Assembly: GCF_029892565.1 (NCBI RefSeq)
Contig: NZ_JARXVH010000014.1
Location: forward strand, 213,366 to 277,365
DNA from: Streptomyces pseudovenezuelae
GTDB taxonomy: Bacteria; Actinomycetota; Actinomycetes; Streptomycetales; Streptomycetaceae
Reading direction: 5' to 3'
Length of the DNA stretch: 64,000 nt
Position numbers and translations under genes: made by a program. The notes beneath the pieces were generated by a model. The model was not told where the DNA came from and did no database searches. It worked only from the letters and a program-made list of their open reading frames with translations. Shown in pieces: positions 16,304 to 25,618 of this stretch (within the stretch, counting starts at the first letter, position 1; each line of letters opens with the position of its first letter).

Positions 16304-17166
16304 CGACCATCGCCCCCGGCAGGCAGCCGGAATCGGTCCTGGTCCGCCGCCCGGGCCCCGAGGAACTCCACCCCGTACGCACCCACCGCCGCCGGCGCGC
16401 CCTGGAACTGTCGCTCGCGGTCGCCGTGCCCCTCGTGCTGGTCCTGTGGTGGCAACTGGCCGCGGATCAGCGCTGGATCGACGCCCGCGTCTACCCCGCG
16501 CCCTCCACGATCCTGTCCGACGGCTGGGACCGGGCCGCCGCCGGTGACCTGTGGCCGGACGTGTGGGCGACCTTGAAGCGCGTCCTGGCCGGCTACGCGA
16601 TCGGCACCGCGGCGGGCTACGCCCTGGGCCTCCTGATGGGCTCGCTGCCCTTGATCAGAGCGGCCCTTGAGCCTCTCCTGGACGCCCTGTACGTCGTCCC
16701 GAAGCTGGCGCTGCTGCCGGTCTTCCTGAATATGTTCGGCCTGGGCGAGGGCCCGCAGGTGGCGTTGGTGGCGGCGACGGTGTTCTTCTTCGTCTGGATC
16801 TCCACGATGTCCGCGGTGATCGCGATCCCGTCCGGCCACCTCGACGCGGGCCGGGTCTTCGGCGCCTCGCCCTGGCAGATGTTCCGGCACGTCCTGCTGC
16901 CTGCCTCGCTGCCGTCGGTCCTGGTCGGCGCGCGGATCGCGGCGGGCGTGGCGGTCCTGGTCATCGTCGCCTCGGAGCAGATCGCCGCGAGCAACGGCCT
17001 GGGCCACCTGATCTTCGACTCGCGCGCGCTGTTCCAGAACGACGTGATGTTCGTCGGCATCGTCTGCGTGGCCGTCCTCGGGGTGCTCTTCTCCGAACTG
17101 GTGCGGATCCTGGGCCGGTTGCTGACGCCGTGGGCACCTCGGGACCGGGGAAGGGGACAGTCATGA
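16300..17166 (+). CDS. ABC transporter permease, SsuC/TauC-like
   Basis: 288 residues with about six transmembrane helices and the binding-protein-dependent transport signature around GRVFGASPWQMFRHVLLPASLP, where the permease contacts the ATPase. Overlaps both neighbours by 4 nt. The substrate is not predictable; the family takes up sulfonates, nitrate, or pyrimidine precursors of thiamin. Confidence 0.92.
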   Translation: MTTIAPGRQPESVLVRRPGPEELHPVRTHRRRRALELSLAVAVPLVLVLWWQLAADQRWIDARVYPAPSTILSDGWDRAAAGDLWPDVWATLKRVLAGYAIGTAAGYALGLLMGSLPLIRAALEPLLDALYVVPKLALLPVFLNMFGLGEGPQVALVAATVFFFVWISTMSAVIAIPSGHLDAGRVFGASPWQMFRHVLLPASLPSVLVGARIAAGVAVLVIVASEQIAASNGLGHLIFDSRALFQNDVMFVGIVCVAVLGVLFSELVRILGRLLTPWAPRDRGRGQS

Positions 17167-18317
17167 GAAGGCATGCGTACGGTCGTGCGTACGGTCTCGT
17201 GGCGGCCGTGGCCGCGCTGCTCGCGTCGGCGGCCTGCTCGTCGACGCCGTACTCGGACGACGCCGGTGCGCCGGCGGGCACGGGCGGGCGCACGATCCGG
17301 CCCGTCGACGGGTGCGGCAAGTCGTCCTGGACGGACCCGGCCGACCTCGCGACGGACCGGCTGCCGGCCCGCTGCATGCCGCTGGCGCCCGGCCCGCAAC
17401 CCCTCGCCAAGACACGGAAGTTGACGATCGCGACGGGCACGCTGAGCGCCGAGTACGTGGCGCCGCTGGAAGTCGCCCTCGACAAGGGCGAGTTCGAGAA
17501 GGAGGGCCTGGACGTCACGCTGAAGGTCCTGCCGACGCCGGACGCGCTGCCCCTGCTGGCCAAGGGGGACATCGACGCGCTCTGGGCGGCGCCGGAGGCG
17601 GCCGTGATGAACGGCATCAAGGGCGGCTTCGACATCAAGTGGGTCGCGGGCAACTTCTCGCCCGCCCCGAAGTCGAAGAGCGGTCTGTGGGCGCGGCTGA
17701 AGGACGGCGAGACGGCGGCCCAGGTCCGGCTCGCGGGCCGCAGCCTCGGCACGATGATCGGCAAGGGCTCCGTGATCGCGTACCCCATGGAGAAGACCCT
17801 GGAGCGGCACGGCGGCGGCCTCGACAAGATCCAGTACCGCCAGCTGGGCTCCGCCGACGTCCTCACCGCCCTGCAGAACGGCGGTGTCGACTCGGCCTGG
17901 CTGCTCGACCCGATCTGGCGCAAGGTCGACGGAAGGCCGGGATACGCCTTCCTGGGCGGCCAGCCGCTCGGCGAGCCCCTCGGGGGCATGCTGTACGGCC
18001 GCAGCCTGCTGCACGACGACGTGGACGCCGGGGTGGCCCTGCTGCGGGCGTACCTCCGGACGGTGAACACGTACTTCGCGTCCGACTACAAACAGGACGC
18101 GGGCTTCGTCGGCTACCTCGCGAAGCTCCTGAAGACCGACGAGGCGGTCCTGGAGTCCACCCCGTCGCTCCGCATGGACTGGGAGATCCGCGAGGGCACC
18201 ACGACCCGCCTCCAGTCCGCCTACCGGGCACAGGGCGTCGCGACAGGGGATGCGCTGCCCGAGTCGAAGACGGTGGACCGCTCGCTGTACGAGGAGGCCG
18301 TGGGCCACGTGCCGTGA
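17163..18317 (+). CDS. Substrate-binding lipoprotein of the ABC transporter (NMT1/SsuA-like)
   Basis: 384 residues. A lipoprotein signal ends in LLASAAC, so it is anchored on the outer face of the membrane. A linker then leads to a two-lobed periplasmic-binding-type region from about residue 85 (KLTIATGTLSAEYVAPLEVALDKG ...). It belongs to the NMT1/THI5-like fold group of aliphatic sulfonate or pyrimidine-precursor binders; the exact ligand is unknown. The start overlaps the permease stop. Confidence 0.9.
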   Translation: MRRHAYGRAYGLVAAVAALLASAACSSTPYSDDAGAPAGTGGRTIRPVDGCGKSSWTDPADLATDRLPARCMPLAPGPQPLAKTRKLTIATGTLSAEYVAPLEVALDKGEFEKEGLDVTLKVLPTPDALPLLAKGDIDALWAAPEAAVMNGIKGGFDIKWVAGNFSPAPKSKSGLWARLKDGETAAQVRLAGRSLGTMIGKGSVIAYPMEKTLERHGGGLDKIQYRQLGSADVLTALQNGGVDSAWLLDPIWRKVDGRPGYAFLGGQPLGEPLGGMLYGRSLLHDDVDAGVALLRAYLRTVNTYFASDYKQDAGFVGYLAKLLKTDEAVLESTPSLRMDWEIREGTTTRLQSAYRAQGVATGDALPESKTVDRSLYEEAVGHVP

Positions 18318-18340
18318 GCACGATGAGCACCGTGAACACA

Positions 18341-18376
18341 CCGAAGGCCGGAACCCTGATGGGTTCCGGCCTTCGG
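18341..18376. terminator. Bidirectional terminator between ABC operon and tRNA gene
   Basis: Perfect 16-bp stem (18341-18356 with 18361-18376) and a TGAT loop. It can end both the plus-strand ABC transcript and the minus-strand tRNA transcript. Confidence 0.85.
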
Positions 18377-18383
18377 CCTTGAG

Positions 18384-18457
18384 TAGCGGGGACAGGATTT
18401 GAACCTGCGACCTCTGGGTTATGAGCCCAGCGAGCTACCGAGCTGCTCCACCCCGCG
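18384..18457 (-). tRNA. Initiator tRNA-fMet (CAT)
   Basis: 74 nt, no encoded CCA. The acceptor starts C1 and ends U72-A73, so position 1-72 is unpaired, the initiator hallmark needed for formylation. The anticodon stem carries three consecutive G:C pairs (GGG-CTCATAA-CCC), and the D stem has A11:U24. Identical over its length to the second copy at 20573-20646. Confidence 0.96.
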
Positions 18458-18549
18458 TCGGTAAACGCAACATTACGTCAGCCACGCGAGCAGAAGCAAA
18501 TCGATTGACCGGCGGTCACTGAGAGGCGTCCGACCAGGTCTTTTGCGGC

Positions 18550-20367
18550 TCAGGCCGACAGCTCCTGGCCCAGCGCGTCCCGCAGCCGGGCCGCCCGCTT
18601 GCTCACCTCGGCCGGCCCCAGCGTCACCGCGCGGTCGGCCCAGCGCTGCCCCTCGGCCAGCTCGCCGCGCCGCGCGTAGACCAGGGCGAGCCGCAGCGCC
18701 GCGCGGCCGTGCCCGGCGTCGGCGGCGCGGGTCCACCACACCGCCGCCTCCGGCTCGCTGCCTTCGCGGGCGAGCAGCAGCCCGAGATTGAAGGCGCCGT
18801 TGCGGGAGCCTGCCTCGGCCGCCGCCCGGTACCAACGGGCCGCCTCGACGACATCGCCGCGGGCAGCGGCCATCATCCCGACACGCACCTGCGCGCGCCG
18901 GTGGCCCTGGGAAGCCGCCCGCTCGTACCACTCCTCGCACTCGGTCTTCTCGTGCACCGTCTCGCCCAGCTCGTGCGCCGGCTCCGGCGGGCGCCGCGCG
19001 TCGAGCACGGTGGCCAGCCGGTACGCCGCCTCCGGGCTGCCGCCGCCGGCCGCGCACCGCAGATGCCGCTCCGCCGCGCGCTCGTCGCCGTCGCGCAGCC
19101 GGGCGATGCCGACCTGCAGCGCCGCCTCGGTGTGCCCGGCGGCGGCCGCCCGCTCGTACCAGCGCAGCGCGACCTCGTCCTCGTCGCGCCCCGCGAACAG
19201 GATCCCCAGGTTGAAGGCCGCGTCCACGCTGCCGGCCTCCGCGGCCTTGGAGAACCACGGCTCGGCGCCGGTCGTGTCGCCGCCCTGCAGCAGCAGGATG
19301 GCCAGCGCGTTCGCCGCCTCGCGGTGCCCGGCGTACGCCGCCCGCCGGTACCACTGCTCGGCCTGCGCCGTGCGGCTCTGCTCGGCGCAGAGCAGCCCGA
19401 GGTTGTACGCGCCGTTGTCGTCGCCCGCGTCCATCGCCGCGCGGTACCAGCGCTCGGCGGTCTGGGTCTCGCCGCGCTCTGCGTGCAGGGCGCCCAGCGC
19501 GTTGGCCGCGTTGCCGTCGCCGTCCTGGGCAGCGCGGAGCCACCACACGGCGGCGCTCTCGGTGTCGCCGGCGTCGCGCAGCAGAAAGCCCAGGGCGCAG
19601 GCGGCCCGGGCCTCGCCGTCCTTGGCGGACGTCAGGTACCAGCGCCCGGCCTCCTTGAGCTCGCCGCGCCGCTCCAGGATCGCGCCGAGCTGCAGCGCGG
19701 CCCGCCGGTGTCCGCGCGCGGACGACTGCCGGTAGAACCGCTCGGCCTCCGCGGACAGCGCGGCGCCGTCGTCTCCCCCTGACCCGGTCTCGCTCTCGTG
19801 CGCGGCCCTGCGGTCGAGCGCGCGTGCCAGTCGGTACGCCGCCTCCCGGTGCCCCCGCTCGGCGGCGGCCCGCATCCAGTCCTCGGCGCCCGCGTCCGCG
19901 CGGTGCTCCAGCAGATCGGCGAGCGCGTAGGCGCCCAGGGCGTGTCCCTGCTCGGCGGACTGGCGCAGCCAGTACTCGGCGGCGGGCTCGTCCCCGCGCT
20001 CACGGTGGTACCGCCCGAGGGCGTGCGCGGCCGCGGCCGATCCGGCGACGGCGGCGATCCGCCACCATCCGGCGGCCTCGTCGGCGTAACCGCGCTGGTG
20101 GAGCAGGACTCCCAGGTTGTTGGCGGCGGCACGGTCGCCCGCCGCGGTGGCGCCACGCAGATGGGGCTCGGCTCCGTCGAGGTCGCCACGGCGCAGCAGC
20201 ATGGCCCCGAGGACACTCTTCGCCTCGGCGTCGCCGGCCTCGGCCGCGAGCCGCTGACGAAGTTCCTCGGCAGCCTCCTCAGCGGCCTCCACGGCATCGC
20301 TCTGCCCGGAGGGCTGCACAAATCGCCCTGTCTCGAACAGAGTTGCCTTGTCCCCCATAACGTCCAT
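18550..20367 (-). CDS. Large Sel1/TPR-repeat protein
   Basis: 605 residues built of about fourteen Sel1-like repeats of about 36 residues (recurring pattern AA..LG.L...RG....A..W...AA..G), starting near residue 45. Such solenoids are protein-interaction scaffolds. No signal peptide, membrane helix or catalytic domain is visible, so it is probably cytoplasmic. ATG at 20367 follows AGGTGG by 7 nt; a second ATG at 20358 is possible. The upstream gap contains an inverted repeat GACTTG-N12-CAAGTC (20437-20460). It lies between two identical tRNA-fMet genes on the same strand. Confidence 0.88.
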   Translation of the reverse strand: MDVMGDKATLFETGRFVQPSGQSDAVEAAEEAAEELRQRLAAEAGDAEAKSVLGAMLLRRGDLDGAEPHLRGATAAGDRAAANNLGVLLHQRGYADEAAGWWRIAAVAGSAAAAHALGRYHRERGDEPAAEYWLRQSAEQGHALGAYALADLLEHRADAGAEDWMRAAAERGHREAAYRLARALDRRAAHESETGSGGDDGAALSAEAERFYRQSSARGHRRAALQLGAILERRGELKEAGRWYLTSAKDGEARAACALGFLLRDAGDTESAAVWWLRAAQDGDGNAANALGALHAERGETQTAERWYRAAMDAGDDNGAYNLGLLCAEQSRTAQAEQWYRRAAYAGHREAANALAILLLQGGDTTGAEPWFSKAAEAGSVDAAFNLGILFAGRDEDEVALRWYERAAAAGHTEAALQVGIARLRDGDERAAERHLRCAAGGGSPEAAYRLATVLDARRPPEPAHELGETVHEKTECEEWYERAASQGHRRAQVRVGMMAAARGDVVEAARWYRAAAEAGSRNGAFNLGLLLAREGSEPEAAVWWTRAADAGHGRAALRLALVYARRGELAEGQRWADRAVTLGPAEVSKRAARLRDALGQELSA

Positions 20368-20529
20368 CGTCGCACCACCTGCAACCTGGGTACACCTGGT
20401 ATACCGCAGCCAGTGAGGTCACTTCAGCGTTTTGTCGACTTGCCCACAGAGAGACAAGTCAAACACAGTTCCCCCAACTCCCCACAGCGGCACGGCCACC
20501 TCCGGGTCGGTACATGCGTTCGCACACGC

Positions 20530-20564
20530 CGAAGGCCCGGATCCTTAAAGGATCCGGGCCTTCG
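20530..20564. terminator. Terminator downstream of the second tRNA-fMet
   Basis: 15-bp perfect stem (20530-20544 with 20550-20564) and a TTAAA loop, just 3' of the minus-strand tRNA. The outer arm sequence GAAGGCC resembles the terminator after the first tRNA copy. Confidence 0.8.
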
Positions 20565-20572
20565 AACTGCAG

Positions 20573-20646
20573 TAGCGGGGACAGGATTTGAACCTGCGAC
20601 CTCTGGGTTATGAGCCCAGCGAGCTACCGAGCTGCTCCACCCCGCG
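20573..20646 (-). tRNA. Initiator tRNA-fMet (CAT), second copy
   Basis: Same 74 nt as the copy at 18384-18457, including the C1/U72 mismatch and the three G:C pairs in the anticodon stem. It lies about 60 nt downstream of the UPF0182 gene on the same strand and has its own terminator. Confidence 0.96.
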
Positions 20647-20704
20647 CCGTTGTGTGGCAACCGTACCACGGTGCGAGGTGGGCACTTGACCGGTCATTCG
20701 CCGG

Positions 20705-23683
20705 TCAGGTGCTGCCAGGACTGCTGCTCGGTCTGCTCGTCGCGCTGGGACTACCGCTGGGTTTGGGACTGCCACTGGGACTTGGGCTGGCCTTGTTGCC
20801 GCTGCCGCCACTGCCGCTCGCCTTGTCGGCCTTGGACTGCGCGTCCTCGGCCCGCTGCAGCGCGTCCTGCAGATCCTTCTGCGCCTCGCCGTACGCCTCC
20901 CAGTCACCCTTCTTGAGCGCTGCCTGGCCGGCGTCGAAGGCCTTCTGGGCGTCGGTCAACGCCTCCTGGACCGTGGGGTTGTTGGACGTCGGTGGCGGGT
21001 TGGTGGTGGTGTCGTCGTCCGGTGGCGTGGTGACCGGACCCTCCGCTCCGAAGACCTTGTTGAGGGCCTGGTCGAGGGTGTCCTCGAAGGCGGTGGCGCC
21101 GCCGTAGGTCACCAACACCTTTCTCAGCAGCGGGTACTTGAGCCCGCCACCGCGCACATAGACCGGCTCCACGTAGAGCAGTCCGCCGTCCAACGGGACC
21201 GTCAGCAGGTTGCCGTACTCGACCTCGGAGTCGCCGCCCTTGAGCAGCTTGATCGACTCGGCGATGTCCTGTTCGGAGTTGAACTGGCTCTGCACCTGTT
21301 TAGGCCCGTTGACGGTCGTGCTGGTCGGCAGTTTCAGCACTCTGATCTTGCCGTAGTCGGGAGTGCCCGCCTCGGCGTCGACCGTCATGAACGCACTCAG
21401 GTTGTCCCGGCCGTTGGGCGAGAAGGTCGTCGTCAGCGAGAACGCCTGGGACGACTGGTCGGGCATCTTCATGCTCAGGTAGTACGGCGGCACCGCGTCA
21501 CCCGACTTGTTGGTCGGGTCGTCCGGCACCTGCCACACCTCGCTGCCGGACAGGAACGTCTGCGCGTCCTTGACGTGGTAGCGGGTGAGCAGCTCGCGCT
21601 GGACCTTGAACAGGTCCTGCGGATACCGCAGATGGGCCATCAGCTCCGGCGAGATGGACTTCTTGGACTTCACCGTGTTCGGGAACGCCTTCATCCAGGT
21701 CTTCAGGACCGGATCCTCGGTGTCCCACTGGTAGAGCTTGACCTCGCCGGTGTACGCGTCGACGGTCGCCTTCACCGAGTTGCGGATGTAGTTGACCTGG
21801 TTCTGCTGGGCCACCACCGCGCGCGAGTTGTTCGTCGCGGTCAGCGAGTCCGCCGTCGTGTCACCGAGGGTCGTACGGGAGGCGTACGGGTATCCGTTCG
21901 TCGTGGTGTAAGCGTCGACGATCCACTGGATACGGCCGTCCACCACCGCCGGATAGGCGTCGCCGTCGATGGTCAGCCACGGGGCGACCGCCTCGACGCG
22001 CTCCTTGGGCGTGCGGTTGTATAGGATCCGCGAGCCCTCGCCGATCGCGCCGGAGTAGAGCATCTGCGGCTCGCTGAACGCCACCGCGTACGCGGCCCGG
22101 TTGACCGGGTTGGAGAGGTTGACCCCGCTCTTGCCGGTGTAGCTGGTGGTCTTCTCACCGCTGTCGTCGGAGTAGTCGATCTCCTTCTGGGGACCGCCGA
22201 CGATCGAGTACGTGGTGGTCTTCTCGCCGTAGTAGATCTGCTGCTCGTACGAGCCCAGGTCGCCCTTGGAGGGCAGGTCGGACTCGGTGAAGACCGGGCG
22301 GCCCTCGGAGTCGGCCGTGGTGCCCTTGGCGGCGACCACGCCGTAGCCGTGGGTGTAGCGGAAGTGGTCGTTGATCCAGTTGTTCTTCGGAATGCCGTTG
22401 AGGTTCAGCTCACGCAGACCGATGACCGTGTCCTGGTCCTTGCCGTCCTTGCTGTAGCGGTCGACATCCAGGTTGGTCGGGAACGCGTAGTAGTTCCTGA
22501 TCTGCTGGAGCTGCTGGAAGGTCGGCGAGACGATGTTCGGGTCCAGGATGCGGATGCTCGCCGTGGAGTCGACGTCGTCGCGCAGCTTGGTCTTGTCCTT
22601 GGTGTTGCCGGTACCCGAGTACTCGGTGACCTTGGCGTCGTCGATGCCGTACGCCTCGCGCGTCGCCTTGAGGTTCTTCTCGACGTACGGCGCTTCCTTG
22701 GCCTGCTCGTTCGGCTGGACCTGGAACTTCTGGACGATCGCCGGGTAGAGCCCGCCGATGAGGATCGCCGAGAGCACCATCAGGCCGAAGCCGATCACCG
22801 GGAGCTGCCAGGTGCGCCGCCACAGGGTGGCGAAGAACAGCAGCGCGCAGATGACGGCGATGCAGAACAGGATCGTCTTGGCCGGCAGATAGGCGTTCGC
22901 GTCGACGTACCTCAGGCCGGTCCAGTTGTCCGTCGCCTTGAAGTCGCTGGACTTCACCGCGAGGCCGTACCGGTCGAGCCAGTACGCGACCGCCTTGAGG
23001 GCGACGAAGATGCCGAGCAGCACCGACAGGTGCCCGGTCGCGGCGGCCGTGGCACGCGCGCCCGGGGAGGTGATCCGCAGTCCGCCGTACAGGTAGTGCG
23101 TGAGGGCGGCGGCGATCACGGAGAGGATCGCGGCCGCGAAGCCGAAACCGAGCAGGAACCGGTACCAGGGCAGGTCGAACGCGTAGAAGGACACGTCGAG
23201 GTGGAACTGCGGGTCCTTCTGATGGAAGGAGACGCCGTTGACCCACATCAGCCAGGTGCGCCACTGGCTGGACGCCGACGCGCCGGCGATCAGACCGACC
23301 AGGGAGGTGATGCCGAGCAGCAGCCACCTCTTGTAGGGCGCGATGCCCATCCGGTAGCGGTCCAGGCTCTGCTGCTCCATCGACATGGCGCTCAGCGGCG
23401 GCCTCAGCCGGTGCGCGAGCCAGATGTTGAGGCCGACCGCGAGGGCCATCAGCAGGCCGAAGACGAAGAACAGGCCGATCTTGGTCCACAGCGTGGTGGT
23501 GAAGACGGACGAGTACTTCACCGACCGGTACCAGAGCCAGTCCGTCCAGAAGCCCGCGAACATGGTGAACGCCATGCCGAGGACGGCCAGCACGCCCAGT
23601 GTCATGAGCAGGGTCCGGACGCGCCGCGACGGGCGGCCCACTCTCATCCGCGGCCCCGTCGGGCCTCCGCCGCGGTCCGGCAT
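20705..23683 (-). CDS. UPF0182 family integral membrane protein
   Basis: 992 residues: about seven transmembrane helices in the first third (for example RTLLMTLGVLAVLGMAFTMF and KIGLFFVFGLLMALAVGLNIW), then a very large extracytoplasmic domain, and a low-complexity Ser/Pro/Gly tail. This is the UPF0182 family (M. tuberculosis Rv3193c-like), of unknown biochemical function. Start at ATG 23683 (MPDRGGGPTGP) agrees with homologues as I recall them, although no good ribosome-binding site precedes it. Divergent from the PPA1309-family gene. Confidence 0.92.
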   Translation of the reverse strand: MPDRGGGPTGPRMRVGRPSRRVRTLLMTLGVLAVLGMAFTMFAGFWTDWLWYRSVKYSSVFTTTLWTKIGLFFVFGLLMALAVGLNIWLAHRLRPPLSAMSMEQQSLDRYRMGIAPYKRWLLLGITSLVGLIAGASASSQWRTWLMWVNGVSFHQKDPQFHLDVSFYAFDLPWYRFLLGFGFAAAILSVIAAALTHYLYGGLRITSPGARATAAATGHLSVLLGIFVALKAVAYWLDRYGLAVKSSDFKATDNWTGLRYVDANAYLPAKTILFCIAVICALLFFATLWRRTWQLPVIGFGLMVLSAILIGGLYPAIVQKFQVQPNEQAKEAPYVEKNLKATREAYGIDDAKVTEYSGTGNTKDKTKLRDDVDSTASIRILDPNIVSPTFQQLQQIRNYYAFPTNLDVDRYSKDGKDQDTVIGLRELNLNGIPKNNWINDHFRYTHGYGVVAAKGTTADSEGRPVFTESDLPSKGDLGSYEQQIYYGEKTTTYSIVGGPQKEIDYSDDSGEKTTSYTGKSGVNLSNPVNRAAYAVAFSEPQMLYSGAIGEGSRILYNRTPKERVEAVAPWLTIDGDAYPAVVDGRIQWIVDAYTTTNGYPYASRTTLGDTTADSLTATNNSRAVVAQQNQVNYIRNSVKATVDAYTGEVKLYQWDTEDPVLKTWMKAFPNTVKSKKSISPELMAHLRYPQDLFKVQRELLTRYHVKDAQTFLSGSEVWQVPDDPTNKSGDAVPPYYLSMKMPDQSSQAFSLTTTFSPNGRDNLSAFMTVDAEAGTPDYGKIRVLKLPTSTTVNGPKQVQSQFNSEQDIAESIKLLKGGDSEVEYGNLLTVPLDGGLLYVEPVYVRGGGLKYPLLRKVLVTYGGATAFEDTLDQALNKVFGAEGPVTTPPDDDTTTNPPPTSNNPTVQEALTDAQKAFDAGQAALKKGDWEAYGEAQKDLQDALQRAEDAQSKADKASGSGGSGNKASPSPSGSPKPSGSPSATSRPSSSPGST

Positions 23684-23847
23684 CTGGAAAGCCAAGGTGC
23701 GCACCTCGAAGTTCGCTGTCGATCCGTCAGGCCCGCGTGTTCGTGGACCTCCCGTGGCCCCCCGTGATCGCGGGCCCACACCTATGCAACTTACTCACCG
23801 CTTACTCGGTTCCCGATTCAGGTGACGAACGAGGCAGGATTGTGACC

Positions 23848-24390
23848 ATGTCCAACACTCCCATGGCGGCGAGCCCGCTCACCCGGGCCGTGCTCGAGAT
23901 CGACGAGTACGTCTCCGGCCTCGGCTGGGACCAGCCCGCCCGCCTCTTCGCCCTCGTAGACACCGCACGGCTGCGGGTCCAGGAACCCGCCCTCGCGGCC
24001 CAGCTCGGCCTGACGGACGAACAGGAAGTCACCGGTCTCACCCCGATCGAGCAGGAGGAGATCCCGGCCGGCAAGCCGCTGGACGAGTTCCTCGGCACGA
24101 TCGCCTGGCCCGACGCGGTGGTCGGCTGCGCGCTCACGGTGGAGCGGCTGATGCTGCCGCCGTCCGCCGAGGCGTCCGTCCCCGAGGGGCTGAACGAGAA
24201 GAAGCTCGCCCAGTGGGTGGCCGAGCACCCCAGCCGTCAGGAGGTCCGGATGACGGTCGCGGTGCTGCGCGACGGCGCCCGTGACTCGGCCCTGCGGCTG
24301 CGCGAGAAGGACACGCCGACGGAGGTCCTCACGGGCGGCGCCCTGGTGCCTGGCCTCGCGGAGGCGCTGGCGGCGACGTTCGAGGAGTAG
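23848..24390 (+). CDS. PPA1309 family protein of unknown function
   Basis: 180 residues, soluble and acidic, with LTRAVLEIDEYVSGLGWDQPARLFALVDTA at the N-terminus and IAWPDAVVGCALTVERLMLPP in the middle. I recognise it as the conserved actinobacterial PPA1309 family found beside UPF0182 and YlbL genes; no function is known to me. Start ATG 23848, with an in-frame GTG 6 nt earlier. Convergent with ylbL across a hairpin terminator. Confidence 0.8.
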   Translation: MSNTPMAASPLTRAVLEIDEYVSGLGWDQPARLFALVDTARLRVQEPALAAQLGLTDEQEVTGLTPIEQEEIPAGKPLDEFLGTIAWPDAVVGCALTVERLMLPPSAEASVPEGLNEKKLAQWVAEHPSRQEVRMTVAVLRDGARDSALRLREKDTPTEVLTGGALVPGLAEALAATFEE

Positions 24391-24424
24391 CGGGCGGCGG
24401 GTCCTACGAGGGGCGCCGGGGAGT

Positions 24425-24456
24425 CCGGTCGGCGGGACACTGTCCCGCCGGTCCGG
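24425..24456. terminator. Terminator between PPA1309 and YlbL genes
   Basis: 9-bp GC-rich stem (24430-24438 with 24442-24450) with a 3-nt loop and flanking CCGG complementarity. It ends directly at the ylbL stop codon and serves convergent transcripts. Confidence 0.6.
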
Positions 24457-25551
24457 CTACGAGGTCGTGCACTTCGGCAGGTCGGAGGTCTTGCCGGAAC
24501 GGATGTCCTTCAGCGCGCCGAGGGCGTCGTCGATGGTCTTCACCTTGACCAGGGTGAGGCCGTCGGGGGTGTCCTTGGCGGCGGCCGCGCAGTTGTCGGC
24601 CGGCGTCAGGAAGTACTGGGCGCCCTTGCTGCGCGCGCCCACCGTCTTCATCTCGATGCCGCCGATCGGGCCGACCTTGCCGTCGTCGTCGATGGTCCCG
24701 GTGCCGGCCACGAACTTGCCGCCGGTGAGGTCGCCCGGAGTGAGCTTGTCGTAGATGCCGAGCGAGAACATCAGACCGGCGCTCGGTCCGCCGACGTCGG
24801 CGAGCTTGATGTCGATGGTGAACGGGAACGTGTGGTCGGTCCCGGCGGAGATCCCGACGATCGCGCGCTTCTCGCCGGTGTCGTCCGAGGCGACGGTCGT
24901 GACCGTGATGTCCTGCGTCTTGGTCGCCGTCTTGTTCTCCTTCTCGGCGGCGGCCTGCTCCTTGGCCGGCACGACCGTGAAGACGACGTCCTGGCCCGGC
25001 TGATGCTTGGTCACGAGCTTTGCGACGTCGGTCGGCTCCTTGACGGTGGTGCCGTCGACGGCCTTGATCACGTCACCGGCGTGCAGCTTGCCCTCGGACG
25101 GCGAGTCCTTGACGACCGTCGAGACGATCACCCAGGACTTCACCGGTACCTTCAGCTCCCTCAGGGCGGCGACCTTGGCGCTCTCCTGGGACTGGCTGAA
25201 CTCCTCGGCGTTCTCCTGGGTGGACTGCTCCTCCGTCTTGCCGTCCGGGTAGAGCGTGTCGTGCGGGACGACCTTGTTGTCGTGCGCGAGCCAGCCGTAC
25301 ACGGCCTCGACGAGGTTCATCCGGTAGTCCGCGCTGGTGACCCGGACGGTGGTCATGTTCAGGTGGCCGCCGGCCGCATAGGTCTTGCGGCCGGAGATCT
25401 GCAGCACCGGCTCGCCGTCGTGGTCCCCGAGCGTGTTCACGGTCGGCCCCGGTGACATCTCCGAGTACGGCACGGGGATGAAGACTCCCGCGCACAGGAG
25501 CGCGATCAGCATCAGGGTGGAGGCGAGCATCGTCGCGGTGCGGCGTGGCAT
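24457..25551 (-). CDS. YlbL-type PDZ/Lon-like (S16) membrane protease
   Basis: 364 residues: one N-terminal membrane helix (ASTLMLIALLCAGVFIPVP), a PDZ domain in the middle (about 145-225; SPSEGKLHAGDVIKAVDGTT), and a C-terminal Lon-type proteolytic domain with catalytic Ser in VGGPSAGLMFS and Lys in GGIEMKTVGA. This is the secreted-side S16 protease family (Rv3194c/YlbL). Substrates are unknown; B. subtilis YlbL degrades the cell-division inhibitor YneA, which suggests a link to cell division control but is only an analogy here. Confidence 0.92.
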   Translation of the reverse strand: MPRRTATMLASTLMLIALLCAGVFIPVPYSEMSPGPTVNTLGDHDGEPVLQISGRKTYAAGGHLNMTTVRVTSADYRMNLVEAVYGWLAHDNKVVPHDTLYPDGKTEEQSTQENAEEFSQSQESAKVAALRELKVPVKSWVIVSTVVKDSPSEGKLHAGDVIKAVDGTTVKEPTDVAKLVTKHQPGQDVVFTVVPAKEQAAAEKENKTATKTQDITVTTVASDDTGEKRAIVGISAGTDHTFPFTIDIKLADVGGPSAGLMFSLGIYDKLTPGDLTGGKFVAGTGTIDDDGKVGPIGGIEMKTVGARSKGAQYFLTPADNCAAAAKDTPDGLTLVKVKTIDDALGALKDIRSGKTSDLPKCTTS

Positions 25552-25618
25552 GGCACGACAGTACGGGACGTCACTGTCAGCGCACCGTCAGCCCCACCCC
25601 GCTTGGGGTACCGGGGCG

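Noticed and set aside
18384..20646. Integrated genetic element bounded by the two tRNA genes
   Set aside because: No integrase, excisionase or plasmid gene lies between them, and the Sel1 gene has ordinary composition.
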